From Schizophyllum amplum (Eukaryota; Basidiomycota; Agaricomycetes; Agaricales; Schizophyllaceae): 20,889 nt of DNA. The stretch lies in assembly GCA_007026445.1 (NCBI GenBank), contig VDMD01000257.1:1-20889 (forward strand), read 5' to 3'. Shown here one piece after another: positions 9,955 through 19,497 of this stretch. The notes below the pieces were generated by a model. That model was not told the origin of the DNA. It did no database searches and worked only from the letters and a program-made list of their open reading frames with translations. A program made the translations under genes and the position numbers. Each line of letters begins with the position of its first letter. Position 1 is the stretch's first letter.

Positions 9955-11345
9955 TTACGTGACTATGGTCTTCGCGCCGACAGTCCCTGTCCGACCGCCC
10001 ACGCCGAAGGTGTACTGAATGTTGCCGAGGTCGCGGTCCGTCTTCTCGAGGAGCGTCCAACTTCGTCCGTCTGCTTTTTGGAGGCAGAGTTCGATCTGAG
10101 CAGATGAGTGGCATTCGCGGTCAGAAACGAAGAGAGGTGTATTCACCTTCGTCCCAAAGAATTGGAAGGTCGATTTATCGTCGGATATAGGCCCGAAGAG
10201 ATCCAAGGTGCGAGTGAATCGCTTGGAATCAGGCAAGAAGAGGTCGACATGCGCCTGGACCGACCCTTGAGATGAATGCAGTGTGCCCGAAGACAGTGTA
10301 CGGCACCTTATCTGATTCAAACTTGACGATGCTTCGCTCCTTGTCTGCTTTCTTGGCAAATACCGACACGTATACCTTGTCCGTGGTCTGGTAGTGGTCG
10401 ATGCGACACGTCGTCTGCTCTTCCACCGCCTGTAGGAAAGGTGCCCACCACGTTGGAACACTCGCAAACAGGGTTCGGCCTGCAAGACTCACTGCGGCCG
10501 GGTCCTTTTTGGAACAAAGACATGGCGGCCCTTCTTGCAGCCGCCTATTTTGAGGAATTCGTCAAACTCGAGCACGCGCCGCTTGCAGCACAAGTAGCCC
10601 TGGCCGCCGCCTGCCGTCAGATGTGGGAATTACGCAGAAGCAGGCGATGCACACCTTGCTGCCTTCATGGAAGATGGGCTGTGAGACATGTGAGACCGGC
10701 AGCTGCATATGCTAGCTGGGGAGCGGAGGAAACGTACTGCCATGGGGTGGTATGTGCACGTCGTGCCTTCGCCTTCGCCCAGCCGGTTCTCTTCGTCGCT
10801 GACGAAGGCGAGGCCGCAGCCCTTATGTCTGCATATGGTGCCGGGTGCGACAGGTGCGCTTAGATCGTCTTCTTCCTCGACCACAGGGGGCGGGGCTGGC
10901 TTCTTCGCCGGGGGTGCGGTCGGAGCGGGTGCTGGGGGCAAGGGCACCGCAGCAGGAGCAGGGGCAGGAGCAGGGAGCGCGTCCGATGTCTGTTCCCGGC
11001 GCGCTTGGGGCCTGCGCGGGAACGGCTGGTGCCTCTGTGGTGTGCTTCTCGAGCTGCGTGCATCCCTGACAAGGACCTCAGAACCAATGGACACGTCTGC
11101 GATCGGGACAAGTGCGCACCGGAATCTTCATGAATTCGTCAAAGTCGAGCACAGGCTTGTACACATCGGAGCAGCAGGACCACGACTTGAGGCCTTCATG
11201 GAACACCTGGAGCGCGCTGAGTGTCGTGCATCGACGCGATCGGCGCGTGCGAGACGCATACCGGCGCGCCTGAGTGGTAAACGCATGGCCCGCTGTCGTC
11301 CTGCGTGAGCTCCTTGCCGCAGCCTTTACGCGTGCACCGAGACAT
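9955..11345 (-). CDS. CHORD- and CS-domain co-chaperone (RAR1 / CHORDC1-like)
   Basis: Zinc-binding HSP90 co-chaperone family. Exons read leftward: 11262-11345, 11120-11206, 10738-11065, 10655-10678 (24 nt), 10493-10599, 10307-10429, 10147-10254 and 9955-10095, about 334 residues, matching the usual length of animal CHORDC1 (about 330). CHORD1 starts MSRCTRKGCGKELTQDD, then PCVYHSGAP, VFHEGLKSWSCC, and DFDEFMKIPGCT. A Pro/Ala-rich linker follows. CHORD2 is ICRHKGCGLAF, CTYHPMA, PIFHEGSKGYLCCKR, and FDEFLKIGGCKKGRH. The CS domain is TTCRIDHYQTTDKVYVSVFAKK, HVDLFLPDSKRFTRTLDLFG, and ADGRSWTLLEK, followed by an acid/Gly tail to TIVT-stop. The Cys/His ligand pattern is intact in both CHORDs. Missing bases: one in a run of A (10506-10510) and a net two in the linker (about 10985-11010). 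In fungi and plants such proteins act with SGT1 and HSP90; the client here is unknown. Confidence 0.93.
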
Positions 11346-12579
11346 TGTTCTTTGGAGATTCAGAGAAATATACGGAGGAACAGAGAAGAAAAACAAGAGA
11401 AAAGCAGAGCCGAGCAGCACAATGGAACTCTGTAGAAAGCGCTCGGCGCTTATGTCACCGTGATGAGCTGTTGCCGCGAGTTTGTGGCGTCCCCCGTTGT
11501 GCGCCCACAAGTCAACAACAGCCGCGAGACGAATATTGGCAAGTGCCGACGGCAGCAAAGTCCATAGACACGCAATGGACATGTCCACGACGTGCTAAGG
11601 GATCGAGGGTCTTCATCGTGCGCAATGCTCTGCGGTATGATCCATCGAACTGAGAGCTCGCCACTGGTGGTGCATGAGTTACTCGTACCAACTTCCTTAC
11701 GGATCTTGACCGCGTACCTTCATAACTGGAGGGCAGTACAGTGAGTCTTGGGGAATGAAAAATGAAATCGCAGCGCTGAACGCAATGAGTGCATGCGAGT
11801 CGACCGCCATGAAGCAGAGTCGGGGTTAGCGTACGCTGTGAGACGCAAATTTCCTCAAAGACATGAGCTGCAGATGATATCCGAATACAGGCGAGTGCGA
11901 ATTCTCGTACGTTCGAAGAGGCGCTTCGTATGGACGTGCGGCTTCGCCTTGAGACATGAGCCAAACCTTTCGCGACTTGCTCTCCTGTCTGACTTGCGCT
12001 GTCCCAATCCCAATCTGTCGCCCTGGACCGCAGCCGCATGCAAGCGACGACTAGGAACAAGGGTTTCTTCGCCCTCTGCTCGCTGGACATTTAGCAGCGC
12101 CGCAATGCTGCCCCACGTCCTAGCACCTGTCAATGGGTGAAATTCCTGGACGCTATCACAGCCTCCATGGTGATCTTTCGCGCAATGGGCGTAGCCAGCG
12201 CGTTTTTCGATTTGAGCTCACCCGCATGCTCGACAACGCGGCTTCCGATACGCGACTTCGCGTATCGCGTACACGCAAACGCACTCACTGACTGCCTCGT
12301 ACCTCGACGGAAGCCGCGGGCGCTTCCCGAGAGTGCCCAAGGACCTCTTCCGCATCCCTTCGCAGTGACGAGAAGGATGGACCGGGCATCTTCCACGTAA
12401 TCAGATACCGAACAAACCGGCTGCTCGTCGGCAAAATCGGGCGAGCAGACGAGCAATAAGCGCCGCGGGTGCAGCGCGTCGGTGAGGGGCAAGCAGGGTG
12501 TGATGGGGACGAGGATGGATTAGAGATTCTATAGCAATTCATACGGCGCGTAACTTAACTAGAAAGACCAGGCGCATGT
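11346..12579. other. Unassigned 1.2 kb between CHORD gene and mitochondrial carrier
   Basis: The left end (11346-11450, A-rich with aacagagaagaaaaacaag) is the 5' leader and promoter of the CHORD gene. The rest holds overlapping open frames on both strands. On minus there is a 120-codon frame at 12130-12492, a 192-codon frame at 11512-12090, and an intron-like stretch of about 54 nt (gtacgcggtc...caccaccag) near 11668-11721. On plus there are frames of 87-115 codons. None gives a recognisable domain, and I cannot choose a strand. Given how many bases are missing elsewhere, a real gene broken into pieces may sit here. Confidence 0.3.
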
Positions 12580-14288
12580 TCAAGTGGCACCAAGACCGGG
12601 CCCGTATATTTCCCAAACGAGAAAGCCGACGCCCCAGGGCCCTAGACGGCCGATCGCTCGTAGCGCACTCTGCAAGCGCCAATTGCATGCCTCGAGGGGC
12701 GGGATTATGGTCGACAGATGGTGGACGCATGAAGAAGTGGATGATACCATCTTTACGGACTTTACGCAGGATGGTGCGTGTCGGGGAGTGGTCGGAGCCC
12801 TTGTCGAAGCGGTCGACGAGTACAAGCCGTCGAGCGAGGTCAAAAGGTCGAGAGACGATCTCGTATGCAAGGCCAGCAATGACCTGTTCAGTAGAATAGG
12901 TGAGTCAGCATTAACAATGATTTGACACATATTGAAGTAGGCTCACCCCTCCAGTAACCAGCGTTACCTGGGTTAGCAATGTGAGTGGATGCACGCGTAA
13001 ATGAGAATCCATAGTGACTCACTGCGTGAACTGTTCTCGATAGATTATGCTCTGTCTTAGTCTTCGCATCGTCATCGGCGTGCCCACGGTACGCGCGCGG
13101 TGCCCAAGCCGCAGTCCACGTAGAGATTCTACGCGTCGCTTCGAAGATGGCGAAGAAGACACCATAGCCTAAGAAAGTGGGGGTGGATTAGATCGAGGTG
13201 AATGTCGGGTGGCAGGCAGAACATTACCGCATATGTCCTTCGCGCATCCCCAGCCCCAACCGTCCCACCCACGGCCTGCCATCTCACCGACTTCCTTCAT
13301 CCAGCTGCGCACCTGCCGCGCCTCCTCGATCTGCTGGGACTTCGAGGTGACGGGCCCTGTGCGCGTGCTGCGAAAGACTTCCTTCCACGCGTAGGACCAG
13401 GTGTGGCCGTCCAGCGTACCGCCTTCGAGGACCATACGTACATTCTCTGCAGGTGCGGCTACGAGCGCTTGCGCGCCGCCCGCTACGGCGCCAGAAAGGG
13501 CTGCAGTTAGGGTGGGGTGGTGACCGATGTACGGCTCGAGGGATGCTGATGTCTCTGCGTAGGCGTCCAGAGAACTGACCCCAGAAGTGCATTGACCATG
13601 ATGGGGGGCACAAAGTGCTTCGGAATGACCATAAACTGCCAGATAATAAGTGGGCGCGGTCTGTGGATATAAACATATGAACATACGCCATGATCCTTGA
13701 CGAGGGTGCGTATGAAGCCGGGGAAACGGTAGCGCCGGTCTGCTGGGCGAGCGAGCGCAGGGATAGCCATCCGCTAACTTGGCTGAAGTCAGTTGCGCAC
13801 TCAAGACATGAATTTCTGGCGCACACCTTTCGAAGGTCGGAAGAGGCGCACAGGACGCGAGAAATAGAGCGCGAATGTCCTTGTCGCTGTACGCGCTAGC
13901 GCCGCCTGCAAGCTTCCGTAGCTGTCTCGAGTGTCCGCGTTGTCATCATCAGCGCTGCCCTTGCTGCCGGTCCGAGTCAGCGTCGCCGTGGACATGCCAT
14001 TCGAGGTCGAGTTCAAGAGTGACGGGCCGCGCAGATCGTCGGCACCATCAGCCGGGAGCGCGTTTTTGGAAATTTCGCTCAGCCGGGCCCGCACCGGTGT
14101 CCCCAAGTACAAGCAAGGACAATCTTCATCACTCGAACGTCGCGACTCGTCCCAACCTCCACTCTCTTCTACGCCATCTTCGTCGTCCGCCGGCTTTATT
14201 CCCTCTGCCGGCTGTCATTCACTGGCCACGCATAGGAGTCCCCTCTTTCGAAATGGCCATTTCGATCCTTCATGAATAGAATACTCAT
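12580..14288 (-). CDS. Mitochondrial carrier (SLC25) family protein with extended N-terminus
   Basis: Inner-membrane solute transporter; substrate not identifiable here. Exons read leftward: 13827-14288, 13687-13777, 13228-13635, 13023-13168, 12947-12967 (21 nt) and 12580-12883, about 480 residues against about 300 for typical carriers. The acidic N-terminus starts MSILFMKDRNGHFERGD and contains SGGWDESRRSSDEDC. Repeat 1 region: LARTATRTFALYFSRPVRLF, FVPPIMVNALLGSVLW. Repeat 2: LTAALSGAVAGGAQALVAAP with carrier signature PAENVRM, then CGYGVFFAIFEATRR. Repeat 3: VIAGLAYEIVSRPFDLARRL, carrying the PFDLARR signature. It ends LGPWGVGFLVWEIYGPGLGAT-stop. Signatures 2 and 3 fit PX[DE]XX[RK]; the first repeat is degenerate. 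Frame breaks lie near 14200, 13735, 13565 and (net two bases) 12690. The exon 1/2 acceptor needed to keep frame is CCAAG rather than CAG. Confidence 0.82.
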
Positions 14289-15120
14289 CGAACTGCCACC
14301 TCTCGGCCCATCTTCGTACCGTACCGCTACCGCTGCCAGCTGGGGTAGGATAGAGGCTACGTGGACCCTTGTAATATAAAATTCAGGCTCACGTCGGTCG
14401 TCCTATACGTCGATGCGCTCGCACTCTTTTACAAAATCGGGGCACAAGGACTCGAACACACCAACACCCCCTTCCCACGATCGACGCTCATTCGTCTGAT
14501 GATACACTCGGTGGCGCACGCTTCGTCGGACATCTGCACTTGAGCGTAGAGCGGCAGAGGCCGCGCCAGTCCATATATGCGGCGTGCGTCTTCTCTTGTC
14601 AACAGCCCTCCAAGACTTGTTCTAAACATTTTGGTTGCCTTCGTCTCTCCGGCCCTCAGGCTTCCTCCGATATGAACGCGCGAAGGCCTATTGTATTCAA
14701 ACGCGTCCGTTTACAGTACGAGTGAGCCATGGGTTTGGCAAGAAGTTCCGGAGTACTTGGCCACGTCTTCGTGAAGAACAACTCATGCCCATGCCAGACG
14801 TCGAGCACGCGGTTGATTAAATGCAGGGTACGGATGGAATTCAGTGAGAGAGATGTAGCGACGTGTCAGGCTTCGGCTAGCCGCGTAGCGTGTATGTACG
14901 GTATCGAAGTCGTGCGTCGAACAGAACATCGTCGGTCGGTCCGAATGCGGCCCTTCTACTACAAAATCCAAGAGTCCGGAATACGGAATACAAGAAGAGC
15001 GAGATCAATATGATACAATACAGTCCGAGGAAGTAGCAATACAATAGTTCGATGCGTGGATGCGTTAGGGATGCGAGCCGGTCATGGCGACCTGTGGGAA
15101 TAGGGCGCGTCGTTGACGGT
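14289..15120. other. Unassigned 0.8 kb between carrier promoter and small gene
   Basis: This holds the carrier 5' leader on its left and the 3' flank of the small barrel-like gene on its right (AT-rich, tatgatacaatacag at about 15009-15023). In between are only frames of about 60-95 codons on both strands, without domain character. A frame on minus at 14429-14629 (starts MFRTSLGGLLTRED) reads somewhat like protein but has no second line of support. No gene is called. Confidence 0.35.
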
Positions 15121-15474
15121 CTAGTTTACTTTTGTAACAGTGTTGGCGCTGTACGAATCACGTGAGATCATGCGGGCAACCGACAATATAGAAGTTGAAC
15201 TCACGGGAGGCTGACTTGGCCACCTTGGTCGCGACGGATGCGCAAAATGCGGGTGCCTAGGAGACGAGACATGTTAGACGGCGCTCTTCCAGCAGAACTA
15301 AACAGAAGCAAGCACGTACGTCGGCGAGGTGCTCGAAGCTCACGATGGTGCCGAAGATGGCACTGCCAGCCTGGTCCAGTACCATACTCTGTCGCCGGGC
15401 TGTAGAGGTACGTGAGTTGGTAAGAAAGCAAGGAAGAGTGAGGGGGAACGTACTCGGAATGCGTTCATGTTCAT
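15121..15474 (-). CDS. Small four-exon gene, about 60-residue protein, possible SH3/Tudor-like barrel
   Basis: Exons read leftward: 15454-15474, 15320-15399, 15205-15256 and 15121-15148, with introns of 54, 63 and 56 nt, all GT..AG. Start MNMNAFR, then PGDRVWY, DQAGSAIFGTIVSFEHLAD, GTRILRIRRDQGGQVSLP, and ANTVTKVN-stop. One base is missing in exon 2 (near 15379) and one G at the start of exon 3 (near 15256). With them added the exons total 183 nt (60 codons plus stop) and every junction is in phase. The pattern GDRVWY / G-IVSFE / RILRIRRDQGG / VSLPANTVTKV, short beta strands with Gly turns, resembles small Tudor/KOW-like barrels such as the fungal Hva1-type family; that family call is inference. 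The gene would be missed by ordinary prediction. M3 is an alternative start. Confidence 0.6.
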
Positions 15475-16216
15475 AGCCAGATAGCGAAAGATGGGAGGAG
15501 CGTCGACCGACCTCCTTATATATGCGAGTGCAGCATGCTGGCTGTAAACCAGGGTAGTCGATCGACAGAGAGGCCAGGGGTCGGCGATAGGCAGAGACGC
15601 GCAGCGTCGAGGGAAGTAGCAAATCCAGAAGTCGTTAATGGAAGGCAGAGCGACCGACTGTAAAATTAGAGCGATCAATCGGAGGGAGGCGGTGACACAA
15701 ATGTCGACAAGGTTTAAGTGTAGAAAAAACATGATCGAAGCTGAGATCTGTATTCGATCATGGGAAGCTCGAGAAGGAGGGCCATGGGATAATGAGGGTG
15801 GGAGAGTAGTCGCGCCGAGTGTGTAGATAGACGTAAGGCGAGTGATTGGTGCCGAGACCACGCGAAAAGGCAAAAAGTCAACTAAGATGCCCCAGTCGAA
15901 GGTACACGTCCTGATGGGTGCTGGATGGCGCAGCAGAGCACGCATGATGGAAACACAGATTAGCCGTACGAGCCAAGCGAGGGACAGGGTGCGTCAGTGA
16001 GTGCGTCGTGCGCCAGGGTCTTGCATCAGAGAAGCGTGAGATGGGGAAGCGTCGAGAGGCCCTGCGGCAGCCCTGGAAGACGCGAAAGGTGCGCGACACG
16101 CGTGGTCGCGTCGCGCGCCGGGGGGACGGAAGCATAATTGAGTGCACGTGGCCAAATCGGGCCGATAGTGGCGTCGGTCGCAGCCAAATCAATGTCAACC
16201 CGGACCTCCATCTGCT
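15475..16216. promoter_or_regulatory. Divergent intergenic region, small barrel-like gene / LST8
   Basis: These 742 bp lie between two divergent start codons. The minus strand stays open for 201 codons from 15945 into the small gene, but this frame runs through that gene's first intron and shows no domain, so I treat it as chance. The sequence next to LST8 (about 16090-16180) is GC-rich with several CGCG steps (gacacgcgtggtcgcgtcgc); no TATA box is seen. Confidence 0.45.
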
Positions 16217-17683
16217 ATGTCTGTTGTTCTCGTTACGGGCTCGTATGATCACGAAATCCGATTCTGGGAGCGTGGAGCGGAATATGCTCCCGCACTATCT
16301 CGCGCGCAGGGAGTCTGGGGTAATTCGCTTCGTCATCTGCTGCATGGCCACCCTCTCATCGTCGCTCCAGCAAGTGAACCGCCTTGCGATCTCGCCAGAG
16401 TAAGTGAACATAACGCTGCCTGTGTATTCTCACGCCATCTACAGCAAGCAATTCCTAGCTGCGGCTATTCATAAGAAGGTCAACATCTACGAGATTGCAA
16501 GCACGTCGAATGAACCGGTGAGTCACGCACCCTACTTTCGACGCTAATTGGCCACCCAACACTCTGCAGGTCGTCACTTTTGAGGGGCACACGATGAACG
16601 TGACGTCGGTATGCTTCCACAGTGAGGGGAAGTGGCTCGTCACCGGCAGTGAAGATGGCACTATCAAAATCTGGGACCTACGGTAGGTGTACGCCCATTT
16701 CCTATTCTACACCGTTTACAGCCTTCTTCTCCCACGTAGGACTTCTCAGGTCCATCGTGGCTATGTAAATGGAGCGCCCGGTACGTCCATTCCTTGCCTT
16801 GTTCTGCGTATGGGAAACTTGACCTCATACTTGCCAGTGAACGATGTCTGCGTGCACCCCAATCAAGGAGAGCTCATATCTTGCGACCAAGCGGGTAGTA
16901 TCAAGCAATGGGACTTATCCGAGAACCTCTGCTCCATGAATTGGTGCGCATATCCCTCTTTTCGGCGCCTCTTTCGCGACTTACCGAGATCGGCGGCCCC
17001 AGACCCCGGCTGGCGACATCCCGATCCGCTCGGTGACGCTTGCCTCGGATGGCTCGCTCTTGGTCGCCGGCAATAACAAGGCACGCTTCTCCCGCACCCT
17101 CGGTGCCCTTTGTATTCACTGGGCAATATAGGGACGTTGCTATGTTTGGAAAGTCAACGACGACGCGCGCATGCCGCGCTTCCAGGCTGTGACAAAATTC
17201 GTGGCGCACAACAAATATCTCACGCGCTGCCTTTTGAGCCCAGACGCCAAGTATATTTTCTGCTTCTCTTTTCCTTTCTTGATCTTCTTACATTGGTTCT
17301 AAAGGTATCTGGCGACATGTTCTGCCGACACGACCGTCAAGATCTGGTCCATCTCGCCTAGCTACGAGTTTAGGCAGGAGAAGGTACTCGTCGGACACCA
17401 GCGCTGGGTGTGGGACTGTGCGTTCAGCGCGGACTCAGCGTACTTGGTAACGGGTACGCACATCCTACGCACCGCGCTGCGCACCTTGTGACGTTGACGA
17501 CGCTCCTTCACACAGCATCCTCTGATCATACAGCTCGTTTGTGGGAGATGGCGTCAGGAAAGACCGTACGCCAGTACAATGGCCATCACAAAGGTGGGTG
17601 CGACATTACCCCACGAAAGACGTACGAGCTGACGCCAGACCCTAGCGGCTGTCTGTTGCGCCTTACATGATGGGGCGAGCTGA
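16217..17683 (+). CDS. LST8: WD40 protein LST8, TOR complex subunit
   Basis: Seven-bladed WD40 propeller that binds and stabilises the TOR kinase domain in TORC1 and TORC2. Eleven exons: 16217-16319, 16371-16399 (29 nt), 16445-16517, 16570-16682, 16740-16780, 16838-16943, 17003-17080, 17132-17250, 17305-17453, 17516-17593 and 17646-17683. The 927 observed bases plus three missing ones give exactly 309 residues, the family size (yeast 303, human 326). Landmarks: [164 protein letters not shown], and the end [14 protein letters not shown]. Bases are missing near 16270, 16310 and 16935. The intron at 17081-17131 begins GC instead of GT. Confidence 0.96.
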
Positions 17684-17729
17684 ACGGTGTTGTTTGTCTG
17701 TCAATACATCTGCCGTCTCGACGGCTGTA
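17684..17729. terminator. 46-bp convergent gap after LST8
   Basis: This lies between the LST8 stop (17681-17683) and the likely stop of the unidentified minus-strand gene (complement of 17730-17732). The gap is too short for separate 3' ends, so the two transcripts should overlap. No clear polyadenylation signal was seen. Confidence 0.35.
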
Positions 17730-19047
17730 TTACCCCAGTTCGTTTCTTGCACTGCTGTTGAGCACCCGGGGCCCACACGATGCGTCTCGACCATGTCCCG
17801 CACCCACGGAAGATGTCGAGACCGACTGACCGGCGGCAAGCACCCCCACGCTGACTATTGAGCCCTGGCAGTCGTTAGTGCGCCCCGTGGCGTCGAGCGA
17901 TCATGGTTTCGCGTACCGTCATCGTTCACACGTACGCATTCAAGAGGGTGTCGGCGCTGTATGTTGCAACCCCTCAGCGAGCCGGCTGCGACGTGGGCGC
18001 CCTCAACGTTCCCCAGGACACACGAGGGGCATCTGGGGTGCGTTTGGAACTTGCACGTTGCGTCTGCGCATTGTTCAAATGCGTGTCGCAGATCTTCAAG
18101 ACGTCGTTCACCTCTCATCGTGTCAGAGTCCGCAACTCTCACCCTCGACTTTCCTTATTCTGCACAGGTCCATTTGGTGCACACTCTATTTCATCCGAAA
18201 CCGGCTGGCAAGCAGCGACTACGAACGACTACGACTAGCGCTGGCTACGTGCGGGTCATGCATTCGGTCAGATGGCGCGTTCGAATTGGCACACAGAAGC
18301 ATGGTCCATTGGGCGCGTCACTGACAGGATGTTTCTAGCGCGAAGGTCCTGCGAGACATGCGTCACGATGCCGGTGGGTGCCGCGCCGCCATGCCTTGCG
18401 ATGGGCATCGATAACGTCTCTTCAGCAGTTGATCCTAGGGCGCGCTTTCGACGCCGACGCCGAGGTGGAAGGGCTCGAGAGAAAATCGGGACGCACTTAC
18501 GCGAAGTGGCAGAAACGAAGATCAGTCGAACACGTTCATGTCGGAGGTCGCGCAGCTGCAGACAGGCGAGGAAGGTAGGCGAAAGTGTGCTCCCACCGGT
18601 ATCGGGCGGGCTGTTACCTATACGAAGTCGTTCCACTCGTGAAGATGCGTCGCGAAGGTGCGTGCGAAGAGACGAGGCATCGTATTGAAAAGCAGACGTA
18701 GACTCGCAACTGCTGTCATGCAGGTTCGAAAAGGTCGTCGTAGTTGGCGAGTCCCGTTCGCGCTGGCTGGGACGGCAGGACGTCGGTAGATTGGTCGAGT
18801 AGAGATGCATTCTTCGAGTCAGGCGAGGGCGCGCGCCGCGCTGTGCAGTGCGGACGCAGGCGGCGGACGACGCGAGGATGGCGATATCAGGGCGTGAAGG
18901 TATTGCCCATTCGGCCGAGGACGGGTGCGCGCCAGGGGAAGACCGGGGCAGGCCAATGGCGGGTGGAGGCTGACAAGGCCGGCAAGAGGGCGGCATGGAG
19001 GCGGAAGGAAAAGTGGACGTCCGTCGGCGGAATCGGCCCCGATACAC
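17730..19047 (-). CDS. Probable unidentified gene, frame disrupted, limits uncertain
   Basis: I do not recognise this gene. On minus, protein-like stretches follow one another in changing frames. DSKNASLLDQSTDVLPSQPA and LANYDDLFEPA lie at about 18720-18820, PRLFARTFATHLHEWNDFV at about 18610-18670, VNDVLKICDTHLNNAQTQRA at about 18040-18110, and NDDGTRNHDRSTPRGALT at about 17870-17930. The candidate C-terminus SIVSVGVLAAGQSVSTSSVG ends NSSARNELG-stop at 17730; joining it to the preceding frame needs one missing G near 17865. A separate frame of about 259 codons (18268-19047) is Arg- and Ser-rich and probably only partly real. Exon limits and the start are not resolved. It could equally be two short genes, or partly chance frames. 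No function is proposed. Confidence 0.35.
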
Positions 19048-19497
19048 CGAGCCAAACAGAATGCTCCGTTTACTTGCATTTCAGACACGCCTTTTGTTGC
19101 GAAAGTCGGTTGCATAGGACTGAGCGGGACTGTCGCTGGGCCAGGGTGAGAGAGGGGATGCTCTGAAGGTTCCCTGGTGTTTTCCGCAGCGTGAGAGGGA
19201 CTGAGGGAGAGCTGGAAGGCGCCGCGGCCCTTGCCGAAGGGCATTGTTGTCCCAAAAAGCCGAAGTGGAATCACAGTTATCTCGCCGTCCGATCAGCGAT
19301 TGAGATCAGGCCGGTCAGGACTCAGGGGCTGTCACTGCGTTGGGCGGAGCCGCTTGAATAGCCGCAATTTTGCATTCGGCTGGTGCTCTCGCTGCTTGCT
19401 TCCGCCCACCACCTCCTCCGCCCCGCGCCCCCTGCCAGCCGCCAGCCGCACCAGCTAGCCAGCCCAGCCGTCAAGCCAATCAGACACCGTCCATTCT
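19048..19497. promoter_or_regulatory. Upstream region and leader of glutamate synthase
   Basis: About 450 bp upstream of the ATG at 19498. A CCAAT pentamer (19476-19480, gccaatcag) lies only about 18 bp before the ATG, so it is more likely leader sequence than a working CCAAT box. A strongly pyrimidine-rich C-tract (about 19401-19445, ccgcccaccacctcctccgc) is typical of highly expressed fungal genes just before transcription start. Gapped GATA-type motifs were not evident by eye. Confidence 0.45.

Noticed and set aside
14216..14260. Upstream 13-codon reading frame directly before an ATG in the carrier leader
   Set aside because: An overlapping frame from the ATG at 14288 continues through this point into the conserved N-terminus with one missing base near 14200, so the short frame is better explained as internal to the coding sequence.
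14430..14470. tRNA-like T-arm on the minus strand (tgttcgagtcct)
   Set aside because: The flanking five bases cannot pair into a T stem, and no acceptor stem or A-box partner is found upstream; it is a chance B-box match.
15340..15945. 201-codon open frame on minus
   Set aside because: It reads through intron 1 and out of frame across exon 2 of the small barrel-like gene and has no domain; most likely chance in GC-rich sequence.
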